Of a stretch of 64,000 bases of DNA, positions 7,193 to 15,003 are shown piece by piece. Where the stretch lies: the NCBI RefSeq assembly GCF_001401155.1, contig NZ_LJRO01000458.1, forward strand, positions 62,001 to 126,000. The letters are read 5' to 3'. Made by a program: the position numbers and the translations under genes. Each line of letters begins with the position of its first letter. Position 1 is the first letter of the stretch. The DNA is from Pseudomonas tremae. Lineage in GTDB: Bacteria; Pseudomonadota; Gammaproteobacteria; Pseudomonadales; Pseudomonadaceae. The notes beneath the pieces were generated by a model. It was not told the origin of the DNA, searched no databases, and was given only the letters and a program-made list of their open reading frames with translations.

Positions 7193-8955
7193 TGGCCATG
7201 AAGACACAGATCATCGCCATCATCGGCATGGGCTCGCGTGGTCTCAGCGTGCTGGAGCAACTTATCGGCCTGAGCCGGCACGCTGATCGGCAACCGCTGC
7301 AGATCGAAGTGTTCGACCCACAGCCTCCGGGCAGCGGATTGCACCACGCGCAACAGCCGGATTACCTGATGCTGAATACAATGGCTGGGCAGTTATCGGC
7401 GTTTTCAGCTGCGTTTCCGGCCTGCGAGCCGCCGGGCCGGACCTTTTTGCAATGGTGCCACGCCGAGGATGTCCGGCTTGACGAACGCGGTCATGTCAGC
7501 CGCGATGGACAGGGCAGGCCGGTGACGTTTGGGGATTTCTTGCCGCGGGCCTTGCTGGGGCGCTATTTACAGCACAGTTACCGCTTTCTTCTGACGCAAT
7601 GTCCGGCGCATGTGCAGGTTCGTTATCACGCCGAACAAGTATTCAGCTGCCGGCCACAGCCCGACGCGGCGGGTTTCACGCTGCGCAGCCTGAACATTGC
7701 AAGGGATGTCGACGCCGTGTTCCTCACCAGCGGGCACGCCTCAGACGCATTCGGGCCGCAAGAAGTCGGCGACGTCGTGGCAATCGAAGGCTTGGGACTG
7801 ACTGCGATGGACCGGTTGGCGAGCCTGACCGAGGGGCGCGGAGGGCGTTATGTGCGCGACGCAGGGTTTGCTGGCTGGCGTTATCTGGCGTCAGGGCGCG
7901 AGCCCAGGGTGTTTATCTACTCGCGCAGTGGGCAACCGTTCCGTGCCCGACCGCATTGGCATTCATCAAGCGCCGCAGCGTTTCCCAGGCTGTTTTTTAC
8001 CGCTGCCACCATTGCCCGTTTGCGTGAGCAGAAGCCGGGCGGGCAGCTCGACTTTACCGCCGATGTACTGCCGCTGATCAAGGACGAGATGCGCGCAGTG
8101 TTTTACCAGGCCAAAGTCCGGCTCGATGCGCCACGACAGTTGGCGTCAGTCCAGCGGATGCTCGGCGAAACCGATTCCAGGCAGGCGTTGTTTGCTTGGC
8201 TGGCCGATCAGTGGGGCGAATTTGACCCTGGGCAATGGCTGATCCTCCGGCCTTGGTCAGGCGCAATGGACGCCTACGAAGCATGGTTGGTGGCGTGGAT
8301 CAAGCAAGACCTGGCGTTGAGCCGTCTGGGCACAGCGCATAGCCCGATCTGCCAGGCGCTGGAGGTGTGGCGTGACTATCGCGACCTGTTGCGCAGCGTC
8401 GTGGATCGCAACGGCCTGACCGAGTCTTCGACGCTGGAGTTTTACCGCCTGTGGGCCGGGCTTTCCAACCGACTCGTCGGTGGGCCGCAAAAAGAGCGCC
8501 ACGAGGACCTGCTGGCGCTGATCGAAGCCGGCGTGGTGACGGTTCTTGCGCCGACAGGTGACGCGCAACGTAAAGACATCCCGTTGGGCAGTGTCATCTG
8601 CGCCAGGGTCAGTAGCAGCGGTTTATCAGGCGCCAGCCGGTCCGCTAAGGGCGTTGAGCTGATCAACGATCTGCTTGCGCAGGGCCTGATTCGGCCAGCG
8701 CACGCATGGCCCGCCGACGGCATCGAGACTGACCCGTTGGGGCGCGTCATCAGCCGCGAGGGTCAGGCTAATGCGCGGCTCTGGGCGCTGGGGCCTTCGG
8801 TAGAAGGTTGCACGTTCTACAACCACTACGTCCCGACTCCTGACCCGACCTGCCGAGCGCTCACCGAAGCGCATGAAGCGGTGAAGTCCTGCCTGGAAAA
8901 ACTGGCAAACCTCTCTTCAAGTTGCATCACATTTCAATTTAATAAAGCTGTTTAA
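7192..8955 (+). CDS. FAD/NAD(P)-binding protein (NAD_binding_9 type)
   Basis: The 587-residue product has an N-terminal dinucleotide motif, IIGMGSRG (residues 10-17), followed by FDPQPPGSG and LNTMAGQL, which match the FAD/NAD(P)-binding family PF13454 (YdhS-like). The family contains flavoproteins from amino-acid and natural-product loci, including relatives of N-hydroxylases and amine oxidases, but the reactions are mostly unknown. The ATG at 7192 shares its first base with the stop of the fusion gene. A GTG three bases earlier is also possible. The last codons (about 8905-8955) are noticeably AT-rich compared with the rest of the gene. A second redox step on the diaminopropionate or hydrazine intermediate is a reasonable guess. 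Confidence 0.7.
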   Translation: MAMKTQIIAIIGMGSRGLSVLEQLIGLSRHADRQPLQIEVFDPQPPGSGLHHAQQPDYLMLNTMAGQLSAFSAAFPACEPPGRTFLQWCHAEDVRLDERGHVSRDGQGRPVTFGDFLPRALLGRYLQHSYRFLLTQCPAHVQVRYHAEQVFSCRPQPDAAGFTLRSLNIARDVDAVFLTSGHASDAFGPQEVGDVVAIEGLGLTAMDRLASLTEGRGGRYVRDAGFAGWRYLASGREPRVFIYSRSGQPFRARPHWHSSSAAAFPRLFFTAATIARLREQKPGGQLDFTADVLPLIKDEMRAVFYQAKVRLDAPRQLASVQRMLGETDSRQALFAWLADQWGEFDPGQWLILRPWSGAMDAYEAWLVAWIKQDLALSRLGTAHSPICQALEVWRDYRDLLRSVVDRNGLTESSTLEFYRLWAGLSNRLVGGPQKERHEDLLALIEAGVVTVLAPTGDAQRKDIPLGSVICARVSSSGLSGASRSAKGVELINDLLAQGLIRPAHAWPADGIETDPLGRVISREGQANARLWALGPSVEGCTFYNHYVPTPDPTCRALTEAHEAVKSCLEKLANLSSSCITFQFNKAV

Positions 8956-8981
8956 CTGTTTGATTAAAAGGTAATTAATTT

Positions 8982-9626
8982 ATGAGTGAAATAACTCTGC
9001 TGATGGCGTTGGCTGGCGCGTTCATCGTTTTGATCATCAGCCCCGGTCCGAACTTTCTGGTCATCACTCAACTGTCGCTCAGCCAGTCCCGAACGCAGGG
9101 AGTATGCGCAGGGCTGGGCGTTGCCTCGGGCAGCATCCTATGGGCCTTGCTGGCAGCCACCGGGCTGGGGCTCATCTTCCAGCAAGTGCCTTGGCTGCAA
9201 CCAGCCTTGCAACTGCTCGGAGGCACTTACCTTGCCTGGCTTGGCGTCAAAAGCCTGCGCAATGCGGGTGGCTCGCCAAAACCCAGGGACATCGCTGCGT
9301 TGGGCATCGGCGGCCCTGGACGCGCCTACCGTTTTGGCTTGCTGACCAACCTGACCAATCCCAAGGCGCTGGCGTTTTACACCAGCGTATTCACCACTGT
9401 TACCACGCCGGGCATGCCTGTGTGGGTGCGCGTTGCAGGGGTGGGGATCATCGCCGTGCTGGCGATCTCCTGGTTCGTGCTGTTGGCCACGCTGTTTTCG
9501 ATCCCTGCCGTGCAAGCCCGCTATCAGCGAATGAAGAGGGTGATAGACATCGTAACCGGCCTTTTCATGATCGCGTTCGGCTTGCGCCTGCTGGTCGGTT
9601 TGCTGCCCGCAAGCGTCTTTAATTGA
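8982..9626 (+). CDS. LysE/RhtB-family amino acid exporter
   Basis: The 214-residue protein is hydrophobic along most of its length and begins with the family pattern MLMALAGAFIVLIISPGPNF-like segment (IISPGPN near residue 20). The NLTNPKA motif is near residue 122. About six membrane helices are expected. LysE/RhtB proteins export amino acids and analogues by proton antiport. Placed in the operon 26 bp after the flavoprotein gene, it is the probable efflux route and self-protection for the product, as in other Pseudomonas clusters for toxic amino acids. The 5' side is AT-rich. Confidence 0.9.
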   Translation: MSEITLLMALAGAFIVLIISPGPNFLVITQLSLSQSRTQGVCAGLGVASGSILWALLAATGLGLIFQQVPWLQPALQLLGGTYLAWLGVKSLRNAGGSPKPRDIAALGIGGPGRAYRFGLLTNLTNPKALAFYTSVFTTVTTPGMPVWVRVAGVGIIAVLAISWFVLLATLFSIPAVQARYQRMKRVIDIVTGLFMIAFGLRLLVGLLPASVFN

Positions 9627-9661
9627 AACGCTCATCTCATTGATATTCAAGGAATAGAACG

Positions 9662-10816
9662 ATGAACAGCAACAACTGGCATTACCCGACTTCAATTCGC
9701 GCCGGTGCCGGACGCGTCAATGAGCTGGCCGACGCCTGTAGGGTGACAGGCATCAAGCGACCGCTGTTGATCACCGACAGCTTTCTTGGCGGTACTGACA
9801 TGATCGCCAGTGCCGTGGAGGATTGCCGCCTGCAACTGGGCCACTGCGGTGTGTTCGACCGGGTCAAGGGCAACCCGACCGGCAGCAATGTCGCCGAGGG
9901 GCTCGAGGTTTATCGAAGCGGCCGTTACGACGGCGTCATTGCGTTTGGCGGCGGTTCGGCGCTGGACGCCGCCAAGGCAGTTGCCCTGATGTCCGGCCAG
10001 AACCGCCCGTTGTGGGACTTCGAAGACATAGGGCATAACCATTTGCGTGCCGATCCCGAGGGTATTGCCCCGGTCATCGCATTGCCGACCACCGCCGGGA
10101 CTGGCTCTGAGGTGGGCAGGGCGTCTGTGATTACCGACGAGCAGGCGCGGGTCAAACGCACGATCTTGCACAGTCGCATGATGCCTCGCATCGCCATTCT
10201 CGATGCCACATTGACGCTGGGCTTGCCAAAGCACCTGACCGCTGCCACGGGAGCTGATGCGCTGACTCATTGCATGGAAGCCTGGTGTTCACCGGTCTGG
10301 CACCCGATGGCTGAAGCGGTAGCGGTCAAGGGGATGCAGATGATCAAAATGTTCTTGCCCAGGGTGGTCGCCGACGGGCAGGACCTGGAGGCGCGTCAGC
10401 AGATGCTGGTGGCGTCCAGCCTGGGGGCTGCGGCGTTTCAACGTGGTCTGGGCGGTGTGCATGCCATCGCCCAAAGCCTGGGCGCCCTTTATGACCACCA
10501 TCACGGTTTGTTGAATGCGATCCTGCTGCCCTACGTGCTGGAGGCCAATCGCCCGGCGCTGTCCACACAAATGGATGATCTGGCGGTTTACCTGCGCCTG
10601 CCGAGTCCGAGCTTCGACGGGGTGATGGAGTGGGTGTTGAGCCTGCGCGACCAGATCGGCATTCCATCTACGTTGAGTGCCATCGGCATTGATGAGCGTG
10701 ACGCCGAATTGGTCGGGCGCATGGCGTTTGCCGATGGCTGCTCGCACACCAACCCGATTCGTCATTCTGCTGAAGTCTATGCACAGGTATTCAGCCGTGC
10801 AGTAAAGGGGCATTGA
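9662..10816 (+). CDS. Iron-containing (group III) alcohol dehydrogenase
   Basis: A protein of 384 residues with the NAD-binding FGGGSALDAAKAVAL segment (about 95-110), TTAGTGSEV (about 141-149) and the metal-binding helix with GADALTHCMEAWCS and LGALYDHHHG. These are the conserved features of Fe-ADHs, which reduce aldehydes or oxidise alcohols with NAD(P). In the operon it may reduce or oxidise the semialdehyde left when the flavin oxidase cleaves a lysine-like conjugate, or tailor the product. The start at 9662 follows the exporter by 35 bp with a GGAA-type RBS (AAGGAATAG). The exact substrate is unknown. Confidence 0.88.
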   Translation: MNSNNWHYPTSIRAGAGRVNELADACRVTGIKRPLLITDSFLGGTDMIASAVEDCRLQLGHCGVFDRVKGNPTGSNVAEGLEVYRSGRYDGVIAFGGGSALDAAKAVALMSGQNRPLWDFEDIGHNHLRADPEGIAPVIALPTTAGTGSEVGRASVITDEQARVKRTILHSRMMPRIAILDATLTLGLPKHLTAATGADALTHCMEAWCSPVWHPMAEAVAVKGMQMIKMFLPRVVADGQDLEARQQMLVASSLGAAAFQRGLGGVHAIAQSLGALYDHHHGLLNAILLPYVLEANRPALSTQMDDLAVYLRLPSPSFDGVMEWVLSLRDQIGIPSTLSAIGIDERDAELVGRMAFADGCSHTNPIRHSAEVYAQVFSRAVKGH

Positions 10817-10819
10817 GGC

Positions 10820-11998
10820 ATGGCGCAGCTGGATGACCTGACCGTGCAGCGCGTGGATGAGGTCTGGAGCCGCTTTGTCGATCAGGGCCGGATAGTCGGC
10901 GGAGTGTTGCTGCTGGCCCAGCAGGGCCAACTGCGCTATGCCAGCGCACGAGGCTGGGCGGATCGCGAACAGCAGCTTGCGGTCAGTCGTGCGACGCGCT
11001 TTCGCCTGGCCTCACTGACCAAGCTGCTGACCTCGGTGACTGTACTGCGGCTTTGCGAACTGGGCGTGTTGAGCCTGTCCGCCGCAGTAACCGACTGGCT
11101 ACCGGCATTTCGGCCATGCATGACGGATGGCCGTGAGCCGGTCATCACCTTGCAGCAATTGCTGTCGCACACCGCAGGCCTGAGCTACGGTTTCGACCAG
11201 CCCGTCAATAACGCTTACCTGCGGGGCGGCGTGTCCGACGGGCTGGACTGCGTTTCGTTCGATCTGCGGGAGAACCTGAGCCGGCTGGCGAGGTTGCCAC
11301 TGCTGTTCGAACCTGGCAGCGGCTGGGGGTATTCGCTGGCAACCGATGTTCTCGGCGCGGTGGTCGAGCAGGCCACCGGGCAGCGATTGACCGAGGCTAT
11401 CGCCCGCTGGGTCACCGGCCCGCTGCGCATGCAGGCCACGTCATTCCGTCACGAACCGCATCAATCGCTCTCGTGTGCCTACAGGCATGACGGTCCGGGC
11501 GCGGAGCTCATTGGCAATGACGATGTTCTGCTGCTCGACAGCGGTCAGGCGTGGTTGTGTTCGGCCCGTGCCCATGACGCGCAGGCCTATGAGTCGGGTG
11601 GCGCAGGGATGCTGGGCAGCGCCGATGACTATTTGCGGTTGCTGGAGTGCCTGCGGCTCGGCGGCGCGCCTTTGTTGAGTCCGTCCAGTACCCGGAGTCT
11701 GCTGGGCAATGCGATCGGTGCCACGCCTGTCGCTCATCGTGGCCCGGGCTGGAAATTCGGGCTGGGGCCGATGATTCTCGCCGATCCCTCGGCTGCCAGA
11801 CAGCGGCAGGGCGCAGGCACCTGGTCGTGGTGCGGCCTGTATGGCAGCCATTATTGGGTCGACCCGATGTGTGGAATAAGCCTGGTCGCCATGACCAATA
11901 CCGCTATCGTCGGCGCTTGGGGGGAGCTCGCCGAATCAATTGTCGACGCGGTGTACGTCAGGTCCGGGCGAACTGCTTGCGGTAGCTGCTCGGGCTGA
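10820..11998 (+). CDS. Beta-lactamase-fold serine hydrolase (class C / esterase EstB type)
   Basis: The 392-residue product carries the S-x-x-K nucleophile motif SLTK at 65-68 and a Y-S-L motif near residue 170 in the GWGYSLA segment, both typical of class C beta-lactamases and related esterases and D-peptidases. There is no signal peptide, so it is probably cytoplasmic and acts on a pathway intermediate or on the product rather than on peptidoglycan. It starts 3 bp after the dehydrogenase stop, so it is clearly in the operon. Its last 41 bp overlap the 3' end of the opposite-strand regulator. Roles as a deacylase, acyltransferase or resistance factor are all open. Confidence 0.8.
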   Translation: MAQLDDLTVQRVDEVWSRFVDQGRIVGGVLLLAQQGQLRYASARGWADREQQLAVSRATRFRLASLTKLLTSVTVLRLCELGVLSLSAAVTDWLPAFRPCMTDGREPVITLQQLLSHTAGLSYGFDQPVNNAYLRGGVSDGLDCVSFDLRENLSRLARLPLLFEPGSGWGYSLATDVLGAVVEQATGQRLTEAIARWVTGPLRMQATSFRHEPHQSLSCAYRHDGPGAELIGNDDVLLLDSGQAWLCSARAHDAQAYESGGAGMLGSADDYLRLLECLRLGGAPLLSPSSTRSLLGNAIGATPVAHRGPGWKFGLGPMILADPSAARQRQGAGTWSWCGLYGSHYWVDPMCGISLVAMTNTAIVGAWGELAESIVDAVYVRSGRTACGSCSG

Positions 11999-12911
11999 TC
12001 CCTACCAGATTGCGAAAGTGTCGACGGAAGGACTCTTCCGAGCCAAAACCGGCCCTGTCCACCACTTCATTCAGACGCAGTTTCGAGGATTCCAGCAGTT
12101 CTTTGGCGTACGCCACACGTTCGCCAAGCAGCCAGTCATACGGGGTCAGACCTGTGCTTTCCATAAAACTGCGGTGCAGGGTGCGGGTGCTGAGCGACGC
12201 CCGCGACGCCATCTCCTTGATGGTGTGCGGGCGTTGCAGATCACCGCGAATCCAGTCCATGAGGTTGGAAATCGGCCCGTCACTGGCCGCCACCAGTTGC
12301 CGTGAGGCGTACTGCGATTGTCCGCCTTCGCGATGCGGCGGGATGACCATGCGCTGCGCGACCATATTGGCCACCCGAGAACCATGATCGTTGCGCACCA
12401 GGTGCAGCATCATGTCCAGCCCGGCCGCGGAGCCGGCAGCAGTCACGATGTTGCCTTGGTCGACATACAGCTCGTTGGGCTGAATGGTCAGCCCCGGGTA
12501 CATGGTCGCCAGCAAATCGGTATAGCGCCAGTGGGTGGTGACCTTATGCCCGTCGAGCAGCCCGGCCGCTGCCAGCACGAAAGCCCCGGTGCAGATCGAG
12601 CAGATTCGCGTGCCGCGTGCATGAGCGGCCTGAAGCTGCTCGATCAGGCGCAGAGGGACTTTGGATTCCACGCCGCGCCAGCCCGGAACGATGATGGTAT
12701 CGGCGTTTTCCAGCAGCACTTCGCCAGGCGTCGGAACAATGGTGATACCCCCGGCTGCGGTGATCGGGCCGTCATCTACCGGGAAGGTGGCGAACTCATA
12801 CCAAGTCACCCCCAGTTCGGGTCTTTTAAGGGCAAATACCTCGACCGTGCAACCGAATTCGAAGGTGCAGAGCTGGTTGTAGATGAGGGCGACAACGAGA
12901 TGATTTTTCAT
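11958..12911 (-). CDS. ftrA: FtrA/GlxA-type AraC-family transcriptional regulator
   Basis: The 317-residue protein has an N-terminal DJ-1/PfpI-like domain (VVALIYNQLCTFEFG at the start, CTGAFVLAAAGLLDG near 108) and a C-terminal AraC DNA-binding domain (about 215-315) with ASLSTRTLHRSF and GFGSEESFRRHF helix-turn-helix segments. This layout defines FtrA/GlxA regulators, which usually respond to small nitrogen metabolites. The gene converges on the biosynthetic operon and overlaps it by 41 bp at the 3' ends. It is divergent from the DJ-1/PfpI gene at 13033, with a 121-bp gap that holds both promoters, so that gene is the likely target. The symbol is by similarity. Confidence 0.85.
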   Translation of the reverse strand: MKNHLVVALIYNQLCTFEFGCTVEVFALKRPELGVTWYEFATFPVDDGPITAAGGITIVPTPGEVLLENADTIIVPGWRGVESKVPLRLIEQLQAAHARGTRICSICTGAFVLAAAGLLDGHKVTTHWRYTDLLATMYPGLTIQPNELYVDQGNIVTAAGSAAGLDMMLHLVRNDHGSRVANMVAQRMVIPPHREGGQSQYASRQLVAASDGPISNLMDWIRGDLQRPHTIKEMASRASLSTRTLHRSFMESTGLTPYDWLLGERVAYAKELLESSKLRLNEVVDRAGFGSEESFRRHFRNLVGISPSSYRKQFART

Positions 12912-13032
12912 GGCGCGATGTTACCGGATATTGGCATTTCAGCCAGTAGTTTGTAGCGGCGTCACTGCGTAATCTGCCCCGGTGAAACCTTAACATGCAA
13001 GCGGTCTGGCAAGCAGACCCAGGAGCCAATTC

Positions 13033-13638
13033 GTGCCACTCAATATCGGTATCTACGTTTATGACGACGTCGAGGTTCTCGATTTCGCCGGCCCCTACGA
13101 AGTGTTCACTACCGCAACACGCATGCATGCTCGCAACACCCGTGATGACCGCCAGTTGTTCAACGTATTCACCATTGGCCGCAGCACCGCATCGGTGCGT
13201 GCCCGCGCCGGTTTGAAGGTCGATCCTGACTTTTCGATCAGCGACCATCCACCTGTCGATTGCCTGATCGTTCCAGGAGGGGTGATCACTGCCGAACTGG
13301 AAAAGTCTGACGTGATTCGCTGGATCAGTGAGCAGTCGCAGCCCGGTCGTGTAATCGCCGCAGTGTGTACCGGGGCGTTCTTGCTGGCCAAGACCGGCAA
13401 GCTGGCCGGCAAGCAGGTGACCACGCACTGGGAAGACATCAACGACCTCAAGGAAATGTTTCCTTCAGTGGACGTGCTTAGCACCCTGCGTTGGGTCGAT
13501 GAAGGCTCATTCGTGACATCGGCCGGCATTTCAGCCGGCATCGATATGAGCCTTCATCTGGTGGAGCGTCTGCACAGCCGGGAGCTGGCCGAGCGTACTG
13601 CGCTGCAAATGGATTTTGACTGGACCGAAAACGACTGA
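13033..13638 (+). CDS. DJ-1/PfpI-family protein (isonitrile-hydratase-like)
   Basis: This single-domain protein of 201 residues has the strand-elbow AAVCTGAFLL with the nucleophile cysteine near residue 115 and a following TTHWEDI, both typical of the DJ-1/PfpI superfamily. Similar stand-alone proteins include isonitrile hydratases and intracellular glyoxalase- or amidase-like enzymes. The ATG-proximal RBS is AGGAGCC before GTG/ATG at about 13033. The divergent partner is an FtrA-type regulator whose sensor domain has the same fold, a common pairing. The substrate cannot be read from sequence. Confidence 0.8.
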   Translation: MPLNIGIYVYDDVEVLDFAGPYEVFTTATRMHARNTRDDRQLFNVFTIGRSTASVRARAGLKVDPDFSISDHPPVDCLIVPGGVITAELEKSDVIRWISEQSQPGRVIAAVCTGAFLLAKTGKLAGKQVTTHWEDINDLKEMFPSVDVLSTLRWVDEGSFVTSAGISAGIDMSLHLVERLHSRELAERTALQMDFDWTEND

Positions 13639-13980
13639 GTCATCCCCGGTAGCCAAGCCATTAGCAAGGTCGCTGCCGGCAAACCAGACGCGTCAGAGCG
13701 CACTGCTGACGATCAATGCGACGTAACCATATCCGCCGTTACCCGGGATATCCAGCCTGCGGATACCACGCATCACGCTGTGCGCCCGAAACCTGCATAG
13801 CGAACGTTCCACGGACAGCCAGCAGTCGCTTTGCCACGCTTGAGACATCTCTTTGAATTGCCGACAGGCCGGGCAGTCCGGTGTATCGGCGGGGGTTTCT
13901 GCATTCCCGATTTTTCAGTTCAGCAGCCTTCAGCCCTGCGGCTGGCCCGCGCCCACCCCTAGCAAAACAGAGTTCAGGAC
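13639..13980. other. Intergenic stretch without recognised gene
   Basis: About 340 bp between the DJ-1/PfpI gene and the split LysR gene. Short open frames here lack convincing start signals and family resemblance. It presumably holds the promoter of the LysR gene, but no clear -35/-10 pair or palindromic operator was picked out. Confidence 0.5.
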
Positions 13981-14846
13981 ATGAAAACCCACTTCTTCAA
14001 AGTCGTTCAAACCGTTGCACAGCACGGTTCGTTCTCGGAGGCCGCGGCCATTCTCGGGTGCAGCCAGTCCAACATCAGCTATGCCATCAAGGAGGTCGAA
14101 GACTTCTTCGAAAAGCGGCTGTTTATCCGCAGTCGGACCGGCTGCAAGCTTACCCCTGATGGCAAGGTCATTACCCAGACACTGGGGACCGTCATGGCTA
14201 CCCTCGAGCAATTAAAAAAAATGGGGTGAGTGGCAGCGTAACCATCCATTACCACACCCATATTCGCGAGACGAGCCTGTCCGCTTCACTGGATTTTCTC
14301 GCCCGTCATTACCCCGATATCCACTTGAATGTACTGTACCCGGGCGAGCAGAACCCTTCATTGAATGCATTGATCAAGGACGCGGCCGACATTCTCATCC
14401 TGCCCGGTACGCTGCTGAGCGAGCACTACATGGAGCACCATCAGTGGTCTGACCATTATGTACTGGTCGCCGCGCGCGCCAGGCGGACGCTACCGCAGAG
14501 TTTTGTCGAGCTGTCCCAGGTGTCACGTTATGTGGCGTGGCGGCATCCCGGCGTGGAGCGCCTGCATCAGCAACTGGCATCGGCTCAGGTCAGGCTCAGC
14601 CAACGCGGAGAACTCACCTGTCTGGAAACGCTTATGGATCTGGTCGCCAAGCGCCATTGCATCTCTATCGTGCCCAGCATGTTGTTGCGCGACGGCTTCC
14701 GTGAGCTGGAGCAGATTGCGCTGCCTGTGATGGTCATGCGCCAGATCAGTGTGGTGGCTCGTCCGGCCTCATTGCTGTCAACTGCGGCCAATGCCGTGAT
14801 TCAAGCGCTGAAAAAGCCGGCGCCCCCTGCGGCGCTGCATTATTGA
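13981..14846 (+). pseudogene. LysR-family regulator split by a frameshift at an A8 run
   Basis: Two overlapping frames together make a nearly full-length LysR regulator. Frame 1 (13981-14229, 82 residues) is the winged-helix domain with SFSEAAAILGCSQSNISYAI. Frame 2 (from GTG 14226 to 14846, 206 residues) is the substrate-binding domain beginning SGSVTIHYHTH. The break is at eight A's (14214-14221). In frame 1 they read TTA AAA AAA ATG, so A AAA AAA is a classical -1 slippery heptamer, and the stop TGA overlaps a possible GTG restart (GTGA). It may be a real inactivation, a sequencing error, slippage-dependent expression, or two coupled peptides. The total of about 288 residues matches a normal LysR protein, so little or nothing else has been lost. 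Confidence 0.7.
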
Positions 14847-15003
14847 GTCGGAAAAAACTGTCGCAGGGCTGTCGGCGGCAATCGGGTCCGCACATCAATG
14901 CAACGATTCAGGTCTGTTGGGCTCATATCCCTAGGTAATACATTCAGGGCGTTCCGCACAAGGATCGCCTCAGGTCGCCGATTCGAGAGGAAGACAGGAC
15001 GCT

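Noticed and set aside
1..11998. The first operon as a staphyloferrin- or aerobactin-type siderophore locus
   Set aside because: SbnA-SbnB and the N-hydroxylase suggest it, but no NIS synthetase, acyltransferase, TonB receptor or Fur-box-like site was found in the window. The MetRS-like ligase and DAO-type oxidase fit a hydrazine route better. It stays possible if such genes lie to the left.
13881..14159. A 92-codon open frame overlapping the start of the split LysR gene
   Set aside because: It is out of frame with the winged-helix domain and has no motif or RBS.
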